This document shows positions 34,701-40,639 of a DNA stretch of 41,640 nucleotides, piece after piece. Position 1 is the first letter of the stretch; each line of letters starts with the position of its first letter. The stretch comes from a virus. The DNA is taken from positions 1-41,640 of IMG/VR virus record IMGVR_UViG_3300025117_000131. One strand, given 5' to 3'. The translations under genes were made by a program, and so were the position numbers. The notes beneath the pieces are model-generated. The model was not told where the DNA came from. It worked only from the letters and a program-made list of their open reading frames with translations, and made no database searches.

Positions 34701-35795
34701 CCATTTAAAGCCGTAGAGGTATTCTTTAAACGCGCGTCTTTTGATTCGGATTTAAGCACTTTGGCGGGAAAGGCATACGACACTGTAAAGCAGGCAGGGG
34801 GCGTGAAGTGGGGCGATAAGGCGCAGTTTATCCACGACTGGCGTATTAATTATTTCCAGGATGTGTTCAATTTTCTATCTGATAATTCGGACAGCGTAAC
34901 TTTTGACTATGGAAACAAGCCTTATTTTTTGGAGAAGATGAGCAACAGTATCGGGCGCGGCATGGTTCCGTTCCCCAACTACCTTTACCATAAATGGCGT
35001 ATGTATTCGGAGTATAGTCCGATGCAATTGGTGGGGATGGATAAAACCAATTACAAGAACAAGATCTCCAAGATGATGGCGGGCATGACGATGTTCGCTA
35101 TCGGTTCAATCATCGCGTCGGGATTGGTGGAGGATCGTCGCCGCAGGTTAAAAAAACTAGAAATCAAGAAGTTGCCTTGGGAATTTGACACAACGGGGCG
35201 GATAAAGGTATACGCCGACGATGAGGTTGAGCGCTGGTTAAGGATTTACGATCTGCCGTTTATCGGGGACAGTGTGTACATGCTGGAGATTCTAAACGGA
35301 TTGTCTAGTGTAGAGGACTGGATGAAGGACACGCTTTCAATGGGCCCGATATTTAATTCGATGGCTATGGTCGCGGGGTTTAAATCGAAATACACTACCG
35401 GATCACCGACTAGTGCGATTGCCGGGCAGCAGGTGGCGGGGTTTATTCCGTTCGGCGCGTATATGCAATATGTGCGCATGGTTGCTGATCCTGTTAAGAG
35501 AAAGACTTTCGCGAATAATTACTCCGCTTTTGAGGATTTTATAAATCCTATTATAGACGCTGTGCCTGGCGCGTCCAAGATGTTGTCACCGCAGATCGGG
35601 AAGACAGGCGCCGAGAAGGGGCATATTCGCAAGTATGACATCCCTGGCCAGACCATGAGCTTCTTTTTTCTGAATATCCGGTCTATCGATAAGCAGGAAT
35701 ATAAGCAGTATATGATTGACCAGTACATGTCGGGGAAAGTGCAGAAGCGCATAGAGAAAGAAACCCTTAAGAAGGCGGGGGTTCCGCCGCGATGA
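28734..35795 (+). CDS. Polyvalent internal virion protein with two ART-like domains and a JAMM domain, 2353 aa
   Basis: Phage polyvalent proteins string effector domains that are injected with the DNA. Three PK(W/Y)EDS repeats open the chain. A helical LPD-like region at about 545-620 contains MTIEQATENAYEMGWI. ART-like domain 1 begins MYHGTSAADF at 632. ART-like domain 2 begins AWHGSPHDFDKF at 797 and continues GWGLYFAGDKAVAEYY, with LYEVNIPDSDKMLDWD further on. An intact JAMM signature, H1240-x-H1242-x7-S1250-x2-D1253, lies in THGHPSGDSTPSVDD. The C-terminal 700 residues are helical, with a membrane segment near 2112. KYSQP flanks ART 2 on both sides. Confidence 0.85.
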   Translation: MPIPKWEDSTPIDDIPKYEDSVAVGDAPKYEDSKPAAPSFTPDISNLTVKPPKLAEFTPEQIQSSAPVIPALRNLPAPPMPKVGGIQMAGDLTPGSVDTLQQAEEERARAQFQQIQEPVKKVLFYKPFEAEGAAIRKTAAGLEPPVPTASPLAMAGSTAAGVAQLAGGAIQHATVLDLMTLFGPKAASMITESNWFRKLAISERALVVQQLSDDQIIKMAQGMSHKARREFVAGNPRARTLFTQGPEGPISAERTVADVASGAPEPEPAGIPPAPAPAAPTAQPRPPMGSFEGTVLEFKIKTAMGLKPADHLTDTAINAAFAAGKIPQDLAEQMGHPGALQVAAEEAAKNAPPAPALDPASQQMAPEQDVESRQEAISQPHPRTGQPVYAMSESDFSAAMREVAPEMSPETISKRYQALLSESKDLKLVDDREIAQLNDPKLAEESKIAQAAGEMLPEDHEFNFMDAGPASLSAMSLEELRAKFPGMSEQLHRELVVEGLNAGQILPEQAPYADIKKAAIDRVNQDQLNVEKRQAQAGDHPTPILQMLWKRKLNRAGAQREGIDLGAMRGYFTEKGGMTIEQATENAYEMGWILEYDQALFLEAMDKELMRKEGVIRSPEAEYKPGGQSSLMYHGTSAADFKEFKGGVVYLSGSAEEAGAFAGGGILGGGRGTGSSRVLSVRVPDGPSESIDAIVQETIMNDGDLDAVIAEHAALARKRGIEYLTFNHPGVSGEDFEATVAVNPEKLKIVRTFLASPGQEYTPAPAPAFYSTGEMPVDLRDLFSMQSGEGGKYSQPAWHGSPHDFDKFLLHKIGTGEGAQAYGWGLYFAGDKAVAEYYKKSLSSREDVAFEKDGVKLSTGIDMLREYFKPDTIVHGYSGMDKVVAFHDGIKEGTSWYVDVAEVDRNNKVIGRVRRHGTMPSGREFNEVLGRDGWKRTTGKLYEVNIPDSDKMLDWDKKLSEQYDKSKLFKDAFEKISKEHPQLNMDVKGNILYGYLEDRLGSPEAVSKYLNSLGITGIKYLDSSSRSKITVHVEKILGNNTDYGVFEGAVGVKMGPRLKVFKTESEAKDYADKNNNLNHNYVIFDDNLVQIVNKYSQPGAKYAPGHVYTPGEMLTDEAGAGADTALAVTDTRRVRPVGQYWTDIRPNPAIDGINKQTMEKGFASAVGMRIDTIQDVAEIDGFCVRHPGIEHYAVTKLKDGKITGSLVLTSGKVGWFDIDVYRDVIDKFLSTDCDEFYDTHGHPSGDSTPSVDDIKATKRMAADKRYKGHVVTNHKTYTAIMPDGTAIAQEFRNEKQSFRKDIEQMSWSPAVVGWAHGSLQGDKLGIMFVDVKKQVMSFDQVDPRSNYNAYIQRNASKYGAVGVFLVTGDAAFARMTPRVLSGSYYDLLVIGADGQYRSAALGHLPGFSIDLADTQKFPELEGVFGANRLAETPADYHPEDYQNIIGRFKPGMKLTLRSRFTSAQFPKGLPRGSEFELKAVAKTGEMLVTYQGRVVAMILNPSLFKETYRAPIVRAPVIPEATWLRGMERAGSRDTGLPPTETTALVNAELPPGEKVNVWGDIIKYYMGTKRERFQAMAGSVEKGDNWYNAVRQMAVNLSSVKKMVEARNKEILGSIPKEIREQVHNIVKGISMSPAGEVIGGGIQPAGVVQGKMLQVGQELPDNRIIGNEIEPGVYQIYRFFNTLGDYKTMVAEHPETVKFFKAFLATSELLDKTKLGQELPAFSREVMKSQYDIRTVHPTGYLWVPSVKPEQKFFTKIGNLFKSYVASGRKYKTGILAERGGENKDLLKTLTEKQVDFAYENIYNNTVGDILSTILEPIGSEGVKPGFIEVNLNKPKLAAIIELKRGLLLANGIDVAKISEYQYPMDIEKEFNLQRTAKFNPARQAVVDDMKKRTNEFVGYILTNYLIRPSTAVRNLTSGFMQYNLRTLTHFYEGMLGEGLMPAVNDIKALATSLLPSVRQEIPAEMLGINFFSEIPGNLNLMNKALGPFKAVEVFFKRASFDSDLSTLAGKAYDTVKQAGGVKWGDKAQFIHDWRINYFQDVFNFLSDNSDSVTFDYGNKPYFLEKMSNSIGRGMVPFPNYLYHKWRMYSEYSPMQLVGMDKTNYKNKISKMMAGMTMFAIGSIIASGLVEDRRRRLKKLEIKKLPWEFDTTGRIKVYADDEVERWLRIYDLPFIGDSVYMLEILNGLSSVEDWMKDTLSMGPIFNSMAMVAGFKSKYTTGSPTSAIAGQQVAGFIPFGAYMQYVRMVADPVKRKTFANNYSAFEDFINPIIDAVPGASKMLSPQIGKTGAEKGHIRKYDIPGQTMSFFFLNIRSIDKQEYKQYMIDQYMSGKVQKRIEKETLKKAGVPPR

Positions 35796-36325
35796 GGTAT
35801 TTACTCGCTCTGATGTTGCTACCTGGGATTGTTGCGGCCGAGTTGCCGCAGCAGATCCCGGACACGGCCATTATGGAGAATGAGGAATTTATTCTTAACA
35901 AAATTGTCCGGCTAGATATTTTGGCGAATCAAGTACCCGCTTCATCATCTACCCTTTTTGGTGCTACGACAAACTCTACTAGCTTTGTATGTTTAGCAGG
36001 ATCAACCGTAACTTTGACTGTTCAGGCAAATTCCCGCGTATTAATAAATTGGGCAGGTATCCCTACTTCCGATGTGGGGCAAGCCACCTATTTTGTTACC
36101 GCGTATGATGGTACTAATTGCGTAAATTCAGCCAGTGGACAAGGTTATTACTCTATCAATACTACCGGAGTCGGATATAATAGTGCCGTTATGTCTGCTA
36201 CATGCCTAACACCAGCGTTAAGTGCTGGGGTGCATGGATTTTGCGTAAACGCTAAAGTAAGCGGCGGTGGGGCAAATGGGATATACACGGAAACTGGATT
36301 TTTATCGGCTATTGAGATACGTTAA
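35792..36325 (+). CDS. Exported beta-rich protein, 177 aa
   Basis: MRYLLALMLLPGIVAA is a Sec signal peptide (cut after VAA). The mature chain has a jelly-roll-like strand pattern (STLFGATTNSTSFVCLAGST, RVLINWAGIPTSDVGQATYF, GVHGFCVNAKVSGGG) with three or four Cys. It overlaps the polyvalent gene stop by ATGA and may be a fibre-tip or head-surface protein like 19912. Function inferred only. Confidence 0.7.
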   Translation: MRYLLALMLLPGIVAAELPQQIPDTAIMENEEFILNKIVRLDILANQVPASSSTLFGATTNSTSFVCLAGSTVTLTVQANSRVLINWAGIPTSDVGQATYFVTAYDGTNCVNSASGQGYYSINTTGVGYNSAVMSATCLTPALSAGVHGFCVNAKVSGGGANGIYTETGFLSAIEIR

Positions 36326-36326
36326 T

Positions 36327-36773
36327 ATGAGCTTCCTAGATATTTTTAAAAGAAAGCAATGGGAGAAGTTGGGCGAACCAATAGACCATGATACTCTTTA
36401 TGAAGAGATACGGTTACTTTATAACCCATCCCATATAGCACTACGCGACGCGGATTTTAGATCTATCCCCTTTTACGATTGGGATTGGTTAAATAAAAAC
36501 TACGTCAGACCAATGCCTTCTTATAAATCTGAGATAGCAGACTGTGACGATATGTGCTTGTTTAGGATAGCAGACATACGCCGAGGGTGGATAGAGAAAT
36601 CAAGGGGGAAAGAGGCACAAACTTCAGGATGGGTGACGGGAATTAATCCCAATGGAGGGGCGCACCAGTGGGTATGGCAAAGAGACGATAATGGGATCTA
36701 CCGTTTTGTTGAAGGTCAAACCGGAGAGTTAATGGTGGGAACTCCAAAGGCATATTACAGTTTTGAGGCTTAA
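36327..36773 (+). CDS. Transglutaminase-like cysteine peptidase candidate, 148 aa
   Basis: IADCDDMCLF with Cys73, GAHQWVW with His113 and the following FVEGQ match the C-H-D/E/Q arrangement of the small phage transglutaminase-like proteins. ATG 36327 is used; the frame open from 36267 overlaps the upstream gene without a ribosome-binding site. There is no signal peptide. In similar phages this gene lies beside lysis genes; the substrate is unknown. It is coupled to the next gene by TAATG. Confidence 0.65.
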   Translation: MSFLDIFKRKQWEKLGEPIDHDTLYEEIRLLYNPSHIALRDADFRSIPFYDWDWLNKNYVRPMPSYKSEIADCDDMCLFRIADIRRGWIEKSRGKEAQTSGWVTGINPNGGAHQWVWQRDDNGIYRFVEGQTGELMVGTPKAYYSFEA

Positions 36774-36970
36774 TGCTTAAAATTATGTACGAATGGACTC
36801 GCAGGAACTTAAGGCGTATTGAGATAATGGGCCCAGAAGATACGGCCAAAAAGCCAGAGATACCGGATTGTAACACGATTACGGCACGATTACGGAAGGC
36901 TACGGATGAAGCACATGCAAGAGGTCGTAAAATATTAAATATCATAAAAAGGAATAACCGCAATGGCTGA
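36773..36970 (+). CDS. Basic small protein, 65 aa
   Basis: It starts in the preceding stop (TAATG). It is strongly basic (EWTRRNLRRIEIMG, ATDEAHARGRKILNIIKRN), with no membrane segment. It overlaps the following gene by eight bases. It could be an Rz-like or regulatory accessory, but nothing diagnostic is visible. Confidence 0.6.
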   Translation: MLKIMYEWTRRNLRRIEIMGPEDTAKKPEIPDCNTITARLRKATDEAHARGRKILNIIKRNNRNG

Positions 36971-37241
36971 GGAAGATTACGGAAACGATTTTGTGGAACG
37001 GCGCCGCCCATCAGTGATGGTTCTTGAGCCGAGACAAGCCCAAATGCTTGAGGAATTGCATACACTTGTCACACATAAGGAATTAGGCATAATCTGCTTA
37101 CTGCAAAAGCATGATAAAACACTGTACGGCAACGGCTGGCCTGGACTTAAAATTCAAACCGCCGCGATATGGGCGTTAGTGGCTATATTAGGTACTGATA
37201 GCCCTGTCGTACAGAAACTTGTTAAAATGTGGTGGAGATAA
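36963..37241 (+). CDS. Small membrane protein, possible holin/XhlA-like, 92 aa
   Basis: A helical N-terminus (PRQAQMLEELHTLVTHKE) is followed by a single hydrophobic segment, IQTAAIWALVAILG, at about residues 64-77 and a short basic tail. This order recalls haemolysin XhlA-like lysis proteins. It sits immediately upstream of the endolysin candidate. Holin function is a guess from position. Confidence 0.55.
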   Translation: MAEEDYGNDFVERRRPSVMVLEPRQAQMLEELHTLVTHKELGIICLLQKHDKTLYGNGWPGLKIQTAAIWALVAILGTDSPVVQKLVKMWWR

Positions 37242-37242
37242 T

Positions 37243-37689
37243 ATGACCGTAAATAGAATAAGACAGGCTTGCCATGAAGTTCTGGCTAAAAAGGAATATC
37301 TACCTAAATTGGACGGGACGACCTTTTGTAATTATGGAGTCCATGAGATATTAAGTAAATTGGGCTTTCCTGAATTTTGTTGGGATCAGTCAAAAGCTCA
37401 AAGGCCCATGCTGGCTAATGACATAGCGGAGAAGTGCGAAAACGAACTTTGCGAACTGGATATTATGAACGCCTTTGACGCGGCCAAGGAAGGCCGTATT
37501 GTACTGGCGGCTATCAAGATGCCAAATCACGGCCATGTGGCCATCCTATACCCCTTCCCGGCGCCCTATTACAGCGGTAAATGGAAGAGGGAAGTCCCTT
37601 GTGTCGCCAATATAGGCAAGGACAACGGTATCATCCCTATAAATTGGGCGTTTGGTGCTATGCCTAAATTCTACGAAGTTAAAAAATAG
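37243..37689 (+). CDS. Endolysin candidate (NlpC/P60- or CHAP-like peptidase), 148 aa
   Basis: ATG 37243 follows GGAGATAAT. DGTTFCNYGVHEIL places the nucleophile Cys29 at a helix start, and IKMPNHGHVAILYP supplies the His (96 or 98). GIIPINWAFG may complete the site. This C-H layout is that of compact amidase/endopeptidases that cleave the peptidoglycan stem peptide. No signal peptide is present, so release would need a holin, and holin-like genes flank it. Confidence 0.75.
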   Translation: MTVNRIRQACHEVLAKKEYLPKLDGTTFCNYGVHEILSKLGFPEFCWDQSKAQRPMLANDIAEKCENELCELDIMNAFDAAKEGRIVLAAIKMPNHGHVAILYPFPAPYYSGKWKREVPCVANIGKDNGIIPINWAFGAMPKFYEVKK

Positions 37690-37700
37690 GAGGATTAATT

Positions 37701-38279
37701 ATGGGTGGAATTATCGGAGCCATAGGCGGTGCGATAGGTGGGTTTTTTAAAGGCGGGGTACTTGGTATGGGTGCATCCCTTATCCAAAAGTGGCTTAACA
37801 ATAAAGCCGAGGCTAAGGAAAAAGATAAAGAGATTGAACTGGCACGATTGGCTGTACAACTGGCTATCCAGAAGGGGAGTGCGGATGCTATCATAGAAAC
37901 AATTAAAGCCAATGCCGCGTCCAGAACGGCAAGTTACGAACATGACACTAAGACGATGAACCTTGCGGCCGGGATAACGCAGTTTTTCGACGGCGAGAAT
38001 AAAAATAGGTCTGGTCTAGGGTATTTTGTGAGTTTGGTGCTCTTTGTTATGTCGTTTGGGCTGGACTTCATTAGGTTGTCGTATCGGTCGTTTATGGGCT
38101 ATATTTATACTACATTTAGTGCCCTGATTGTGGTGTATGCGTATCATAAAGGTTGGATTACTATGGATGTGATACAGCGTTGTTCAGAGTACACCATCTA
38201 TGCGTGGGTTGAAACTTCCGGTCTTATAATAGCGTGGTACTTCGGTAGCAAGAACGACGAAAAAGTTAAGCGGAAATAG
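37701..38279 (+). CDS. Putative 3-TM holin (GTA-holin-like), 192 aa
   Basis: A Gly-rich hydrophobic N-terminus (GGIIGAIGGAIGGFFKGGVL) and charged coiled coil (AEAKEKDKEIELARLAVQLA) precede membrane segments at about 108-122, 131-147 and 168-183. The closing LIIAWYFGSKNDEKVKRK resembles the WFGSR end of GTA_holin_3TM proteins. It follows AGGAGG. The likely role is forming the lesion for endolysin release. Confidence 0.72.
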   Translation: MGGIIGAIGGAIGGFFKGGVLGMGASLIQKWLNNKAEAKEKDKEIELARLAVQLAIQKGSADAIIETIKANAASRTASYEHDTKTMNLAAGITQFFDGENKNRSGLGYFVSLVLFVMSFGLDFIRLSYRSFMGYIYTTFSALIVVYAYHKGWITMDVIQRCSEYTIYAWVETSGLIIAWYFGSKNDEKVKRK

Positions 38280-38291
38280 GAGCACAACAAT

Positions 38292-38606
38292 ATGGACGTT
38301 AAAGACTTAGCAGATAAAGTGATAGCCGACTTTGAAAATCTTAAAGTTGCCATTGGCGATTTTAAAGGCTCATGGGTTGAAGTGGTTAAGAATATACCCA
38401 AAGCCATTATTGCGGTTGAGAAAATAGGCAAAGACTACATTCTGTCTGGTTCAGATAAGAAAGCCCTTGCCATTCTTGTTCTTGACCTCATTGTTAAAAT
38501 AAAATGGATGCCTGGATTCATAAAAATAGCCATCATCGAAATAGTGATTGAGGGCGTGATTGCGGCTTACAATATGTTTGGGCATGAATGGTTAATGAAA
38601 CTATAA
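38292..38606 (+). CDS. Lysis-module amphipathic protein, 104 aa
   Basis: SGSDKKALAILVLDLIVKIK and GFIKIAIIEIVIEGVIAAYN form two hydrophobic/amphipathic helices in the C-terminal half. Similar proteins often accompany the 3-TM holin in phage lysis regions. It may be an antiholin or holin partner. The start follows AGGAGCAC. It is the last gene before a terminator-bounded RNA locus. Confidence 0.65.
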   Translation: MDVKDLADKVIADFENLKVAIGDFKGSWVEVVKNIPKAIIAVEKIGKDYILSGSDKKALAILVLDLIVKIKWMPGFIKIAIIEIVIEGVIAAYNMFGHEWLMKL

Positions 38607-38617
38607 ATACCAGAATG

Positions 38618-38626
38618 TGGTATAAT
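38618..38626 (+). promoter_or_regulatory. Extended -10 promoter (TGG-TATAAT)
   Basis: TGG 38618-38620 with TATAAT 38621-38626 gives the same TGTGGTATAAT core as at 5362 (TATGGTATAAT). No consensus -35 is seen. Transcription would begin near 38633, running through a hairpin to an intrinsic terminator at 38742 without crossing any good open frame. Confidence 0.65.
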
Positions 38627-38632
38627 CATTAT

Positions 38633-38742
38633 GGTTGAGTCCTACCGATAAAAAAGGACTTAGTTCTCTCCCGCATATTCCTGAATAACAAAAAGCTCTC
38701 CGGCTCGTCATTCCCAATAAAATGATACCGGGGAGTTTTTTT
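38633..38742 (+). ncRNA. Putative small RNA, about 110 nt
   Basis: It starts at the extended -10 promoter. Hairpin 1 is AGTCCT 38638-38643 with AGGACT 38655-38660. A single-stranded stretch containing CTCTCCC follows, then the terminator stem. No ORF with a ribosome-binding site is present. CTCTCC occurs both in the unpaired stretch and in the terminator stem, allowing alternative pairing with GGGGAG. The layout of promoter, hairpin, spacer and terminator is that of a trans-acting small RNA. Confidence 0.55.
38696..38742 (+). terminator. Rho-independent terminator
   Basis: CTCTCCGG 38696-38703 pairs with CCGGGGAG 38728-38735 (one G-T pair), with an inner TCATT/AATGA extension, followed by seven T at 38736-38742. 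It ends the small RNA and probably the upstream lysis operon, immediately before a new TTGACA promoter. Confidence 0.8.
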
Positions 38743-38747
38743 ATCTC

Positions 38748-38776
38748 TTGACATTGTCTTACAAATGTCTTACACT
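38748..38776 (+). promoter_or_regulatory. Promoter for the 38786 operon
   Basis: TTGACA 38748-38753 and TACACT 38771-38776 have an ideal 17-base spacer. The predicted start, near 38783, is two to three bases before ATG 38786, so the first message is nearly leaderless, as for some phage repressor genes. It directly follows the terminator at 38742. Confidence 0.7.
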
Positions 38777-38785
38777 ATTATCGTT

Positions 38786-38956
38786 ATGAAAAATAAAATC
38801 GTTAGAAGATGCAAGTGGTGTATTCCTGCACATCGTATGGATCGACGTGGACGCACGATAAAAGGAAAAATAGAAGATTCCACTCCTGGGGTTATTTTCA
38901 CGGACGGAATATGTTCAAAGGCTGAGAAAAAACTATGGGAGGGTTATTGTGAATAA
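38786..38956 (+). CDS. Small zinc-ribbon-like protein, 56 aa
   Basis: The ATG at 38786 is preferred to ATG 38765, which lies inside the promoter upstream of the predicted transcript start. CKWC near residue 9 and DGICSKAEKKL near residue 41 resemble the knuckle pattern of small proteins ending GICPxCxEKL, though the last knuckle Cys is replaced by Ala here (SKAEK). It is basic. As first gene of a promoter-driven operon with an almost leaderless start it may be regulatory. Confidence 0.6.
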   Translation: MKNKIVRRCKWCIPAHRMDRRGRTIKGKIEDSTPGVIFTDGICSKAEKKLWEGYCE

Positions 38957-39131
38957 TGTCGCATTGTGGCAGTATTTTGTAATAGGCGGGCCTTGTTTCA
39001 TTGTGGGGTGTGTGTTTATGTACCTCTTTTATAAGGATTACACGAAAGGGCTCGAAGACCTAATCTTGGAAGAGAAAAAAGACATAAGGACTACAGAAGA
39101 TATCTCAAATCATCTTCTGAATAATTTATGA
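38949..39131 (+). CDS. Single-pass membrane protein, 60 aa
   Basis: A GTG start at 38949 overlaps the previous gene by eight bases, with GGAGGG upstream. One membrane helix lies at about residues 8-27 (QYFVIGGPCFIVGCVFMYLF), followed by an acidic-basic cytoplasmic tail (LEDLILEEKKDIRTTEDISN). Function unknown. It is coupled to the next gene by ATGA. Confidence 0.6.
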   Translation: MNNVALWQYFVIGGPCFIVGCVFMYLFYKDYTKGLEDLILEEKKDIRTTEDISNHLLNNL

Positions 39132-39367
39132 CGGGATCCGGGAATCACATGGTTGACGGTTCGGATTCTGCGCTGGATAAAATAGGCAGATGTCCCTGCG
39201 GTGGATATTTCAACGAAAATAACTGGTGCGGATTGCATAACGAAAATTGCGATTTATCATCGGCGTGCGCTGAATATATTTTTAGACCGGCTGCTAATAA
39301 GTCGTGCCCACATTTAAAGATAATCCTTATTTGTGGGCATTGTGAATCTAAAACGGAGGCGCGATGA
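39128..39367 (+). CDS. Cys/His-rich small protein, 79 aa
   Basis: CPCGGYFNENNWCGLH, then NCDLSSACAEY and finally CPHLKIILICGHC give at least nine Cys/His potential metal ligands. It is soluble. It overlaps both neighbours by ATGA. A zinc-binding accessory protein is all that can be supported. Confidence 0.6.
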   Translation: MTGSGNHMVDGSDSALDKIGRCPCGGYFNENNWCGLHNENCDLSSACAEYIFRPAANKSCPHLKIILICGHCESKTEAR

Positions 39368-39558
39368 AATATTTTTTTATGTCTTTTTTTTCTCTAATAA
39401 TAGGAATTCTATTGGGGGTAGAAATGGCAAAGGATAAACGCATATTTGTTAAACCTGAAAACAGTTTTAGGATTATAGAGATTCCTATCTCCAGCGGTCC
39501 AGTGACACTAGAAGGAGCTGGATTATTCAGATGTGAATGTAAGAGGATCGAACAATGA
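39364..39558 (+). CDS. Small membrane-anchored protein, 64 aa
   Basis: The N-terminal hydrophobic segment MKYFFMSFFSLIIGILLGVE is an anchor or uncleaved signal (no A-x-A site). The tail is beta-like, with two Cys close to the end (CECKR). It overlaps the ribbon-helix-helix gene by ATGA. Function unknown. Confidence 0.6.
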   Translation: MKYFFMSFFSLIIGILLGVEMAKDKRIFVKPENSFRIIEIPISSGPVTLEGAGLFRCECKRIEQ

Positions 39559-39689
39559 AAGACTTAATCACGGTTAGGTTGCCTGATGGCATGAAAATAC
39601 AGGTATCCAAGTATGCTAAAGTCCAGAAGCGGAGCATGTCTAAGGTGGTTGTGGATGCAATACGTAGGCTGTTAAATTTGCCGCGTTAA
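39555..39689 (+). CDS. Ribbon-helix-helix (Arc/CopG-like) regulator, 44 aa
   Basis: This 44-codon gene starts at ATG 39555 in an ATGA overlap. DLITVRLPDGMKIQVSKYA, followed by QKRSMSKVVVDAIRRLL, is a textbook RHH fold: a DNA-contacting beta strand (TVRL), helix A, the turn KRSMSK and helix B. The size equals Arc-type phage repressors. It probably binds operators in this cluster. The target is not identified. Confidence 0.8.
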   Translation: MKDLITVRLPDGMKIQVSKYAKVQKRSMSKVVVDAIRRLLNLPR

Positions 39690-39806
39690 GCGGCCGGCGT
39701 GACTATCGCCTTTTGTTTGTCGCCAGTCCTTGACGAAAGGGAAGATAAAAGCTGGTCCGTCTGTATAAGGCCAATCCAGCCCGCCGCCTAAATTATAAAG
39801 AGGAAT
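39690..39806 (+). other. Intergenic region with terminator-like hairpin
   Basis: After the RHH gene, GGCG (39697) pairs with CGCC across seven bases and is followed by TTTTGTTT, a weak terminator. GCTGG/CCAGC near 39751-39781 and the outer GCGGC/GCCGC repeat make the whole stretch foldable. No promoter consensus and no gene are visible. It ends with AGAGGAATATG at the HD gene. Confidence 0.4.
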
Positions 39807-40346
39807 ATGATGAAAGATATCTTATCAGAACTATCGAAAGTAAATCGTCCAGGGATGAACGAACTGATTAAATTCTTGGTATCATCGGATTATTTTTCAG
39901 CACCGGCATCGCGTGGTTATCATTTGAATGTTGTTGGGGGACTTGCAAAGCATCACTGGAATGTTTTTAAAGAGTTATGCGATATTAAGCATTCTATTTG
40001 CCAGTCTGCGGACAATGACTCTATTCGCATCTGCGCTCTATTGCATGATATATGTAAGGTTAATTTTTTTAAAGTAGAGCGCGGTGGGGATCCTCTTTTG
40101 TTCGGATCTATAAAAATCACTATTGACGATCAGGAACCTCTCGGACATGGCGAGAAGTCGGTAATCGTACTGCAGCGCTATATAAAATTGACTACGGATG
40201 AGGCGTTGGCTATCCGATGGCATATGGGCGCCTGGGACGCGGTAGGCGACACGTCCCGGCGCTGTCTTAACCAGGCGCTGGATCGATGTGCGCTGCTTCG
40301 TGGACTTATGCTGGCGGATCAGATGGCTACGTTTAAGGAGAAATAA
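39807..40346 (+). CDS. HD-domain phosphohydrolase, 179 aa
   Basis: Metal ligands of the HD superfamily are visible: His49 in LAKHHWNVF, His80-Asp81 in ALLHDICK, His114 in PLGHGEKS, a later His in AIRWHMGAW, and Asp in LADQMATF. Compact HD hydrolases in phages may act on nucleotides or cyclic (oligo)nucleotide signals, so an anti-defence or nucleotide-metabolism role is possible but not proven. AGAGGAATATG lies upstream; ATG 39807 or 39810 could be used. Confidence 0.85.
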   Translation: MMKDILSELSKVNRPGMNELIKFLVSSDYFSAPASRGYHLNVVGGLAKHHWNVFKELCDIKHSICQSADNDSIRICALLHDICKVNFFKVERGGDPLLFGSIKITIDDQEPLGHGEKSVIVLQRYIKLTTDEALAIRWHMGAWDAVGDTSRRCLNQALDRCALLRGLMLADQMATFKEK

Positions 40347-40394
40347 TGATAATTTATTACGCAACCAGTAAAGCCATAAAGGAGGATTAACAAT

Positions 40395-40604
40395 ATGAGA
40401 ATGTGTAACTTTTGTTCGTTCAAGTTTTCAAAACAGTGGCATAAGGAAAAAGGGGAAAGATGTTTACTGGGGCCTGTAGATTCAGATGGTTTTATACAGG
40501 TGTTTTCTTTCCCAAAATCTGTTAGCAAGAAAGAGGCGTTTGCAAACCCGAAAAAATATGTCCATGCTTGGTACATGGCTATCGGTGATAAGTGCGAGTG
40601 TTAA
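40395..40604 (+). CDS. Small zinc-finger-like protein, 69 aa
   Basis: AAAGGAGGATTAACAAT precedes ATG 40395. CNFCSF near residue 4, a Cys after GER and the terminal CEC could bind metal. Aromatic and Lys-rich in the centre (VFSFPKSVSKKEAF). Stand-alone in a roughly 100-base spaced context. Function unknown. Confidence 0.65.
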   Translation: MRMCNFCSFKFSKQWHKEKGERCLLGPVDSDGFIQVFSFPKSVSKKEAFANPKKYVHAWYMAIGDKCEC

Positions 40605-40639
40605 ATAACCCATCCCAAACAAGGTAAGGATAAATAATT

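Noticed and set aside
40346-40390. 14-codon frame with AAGGAG upstream
   Set aside because: It is too short to support as a gene; it may be a leader peptide, but nothing else indicates this.
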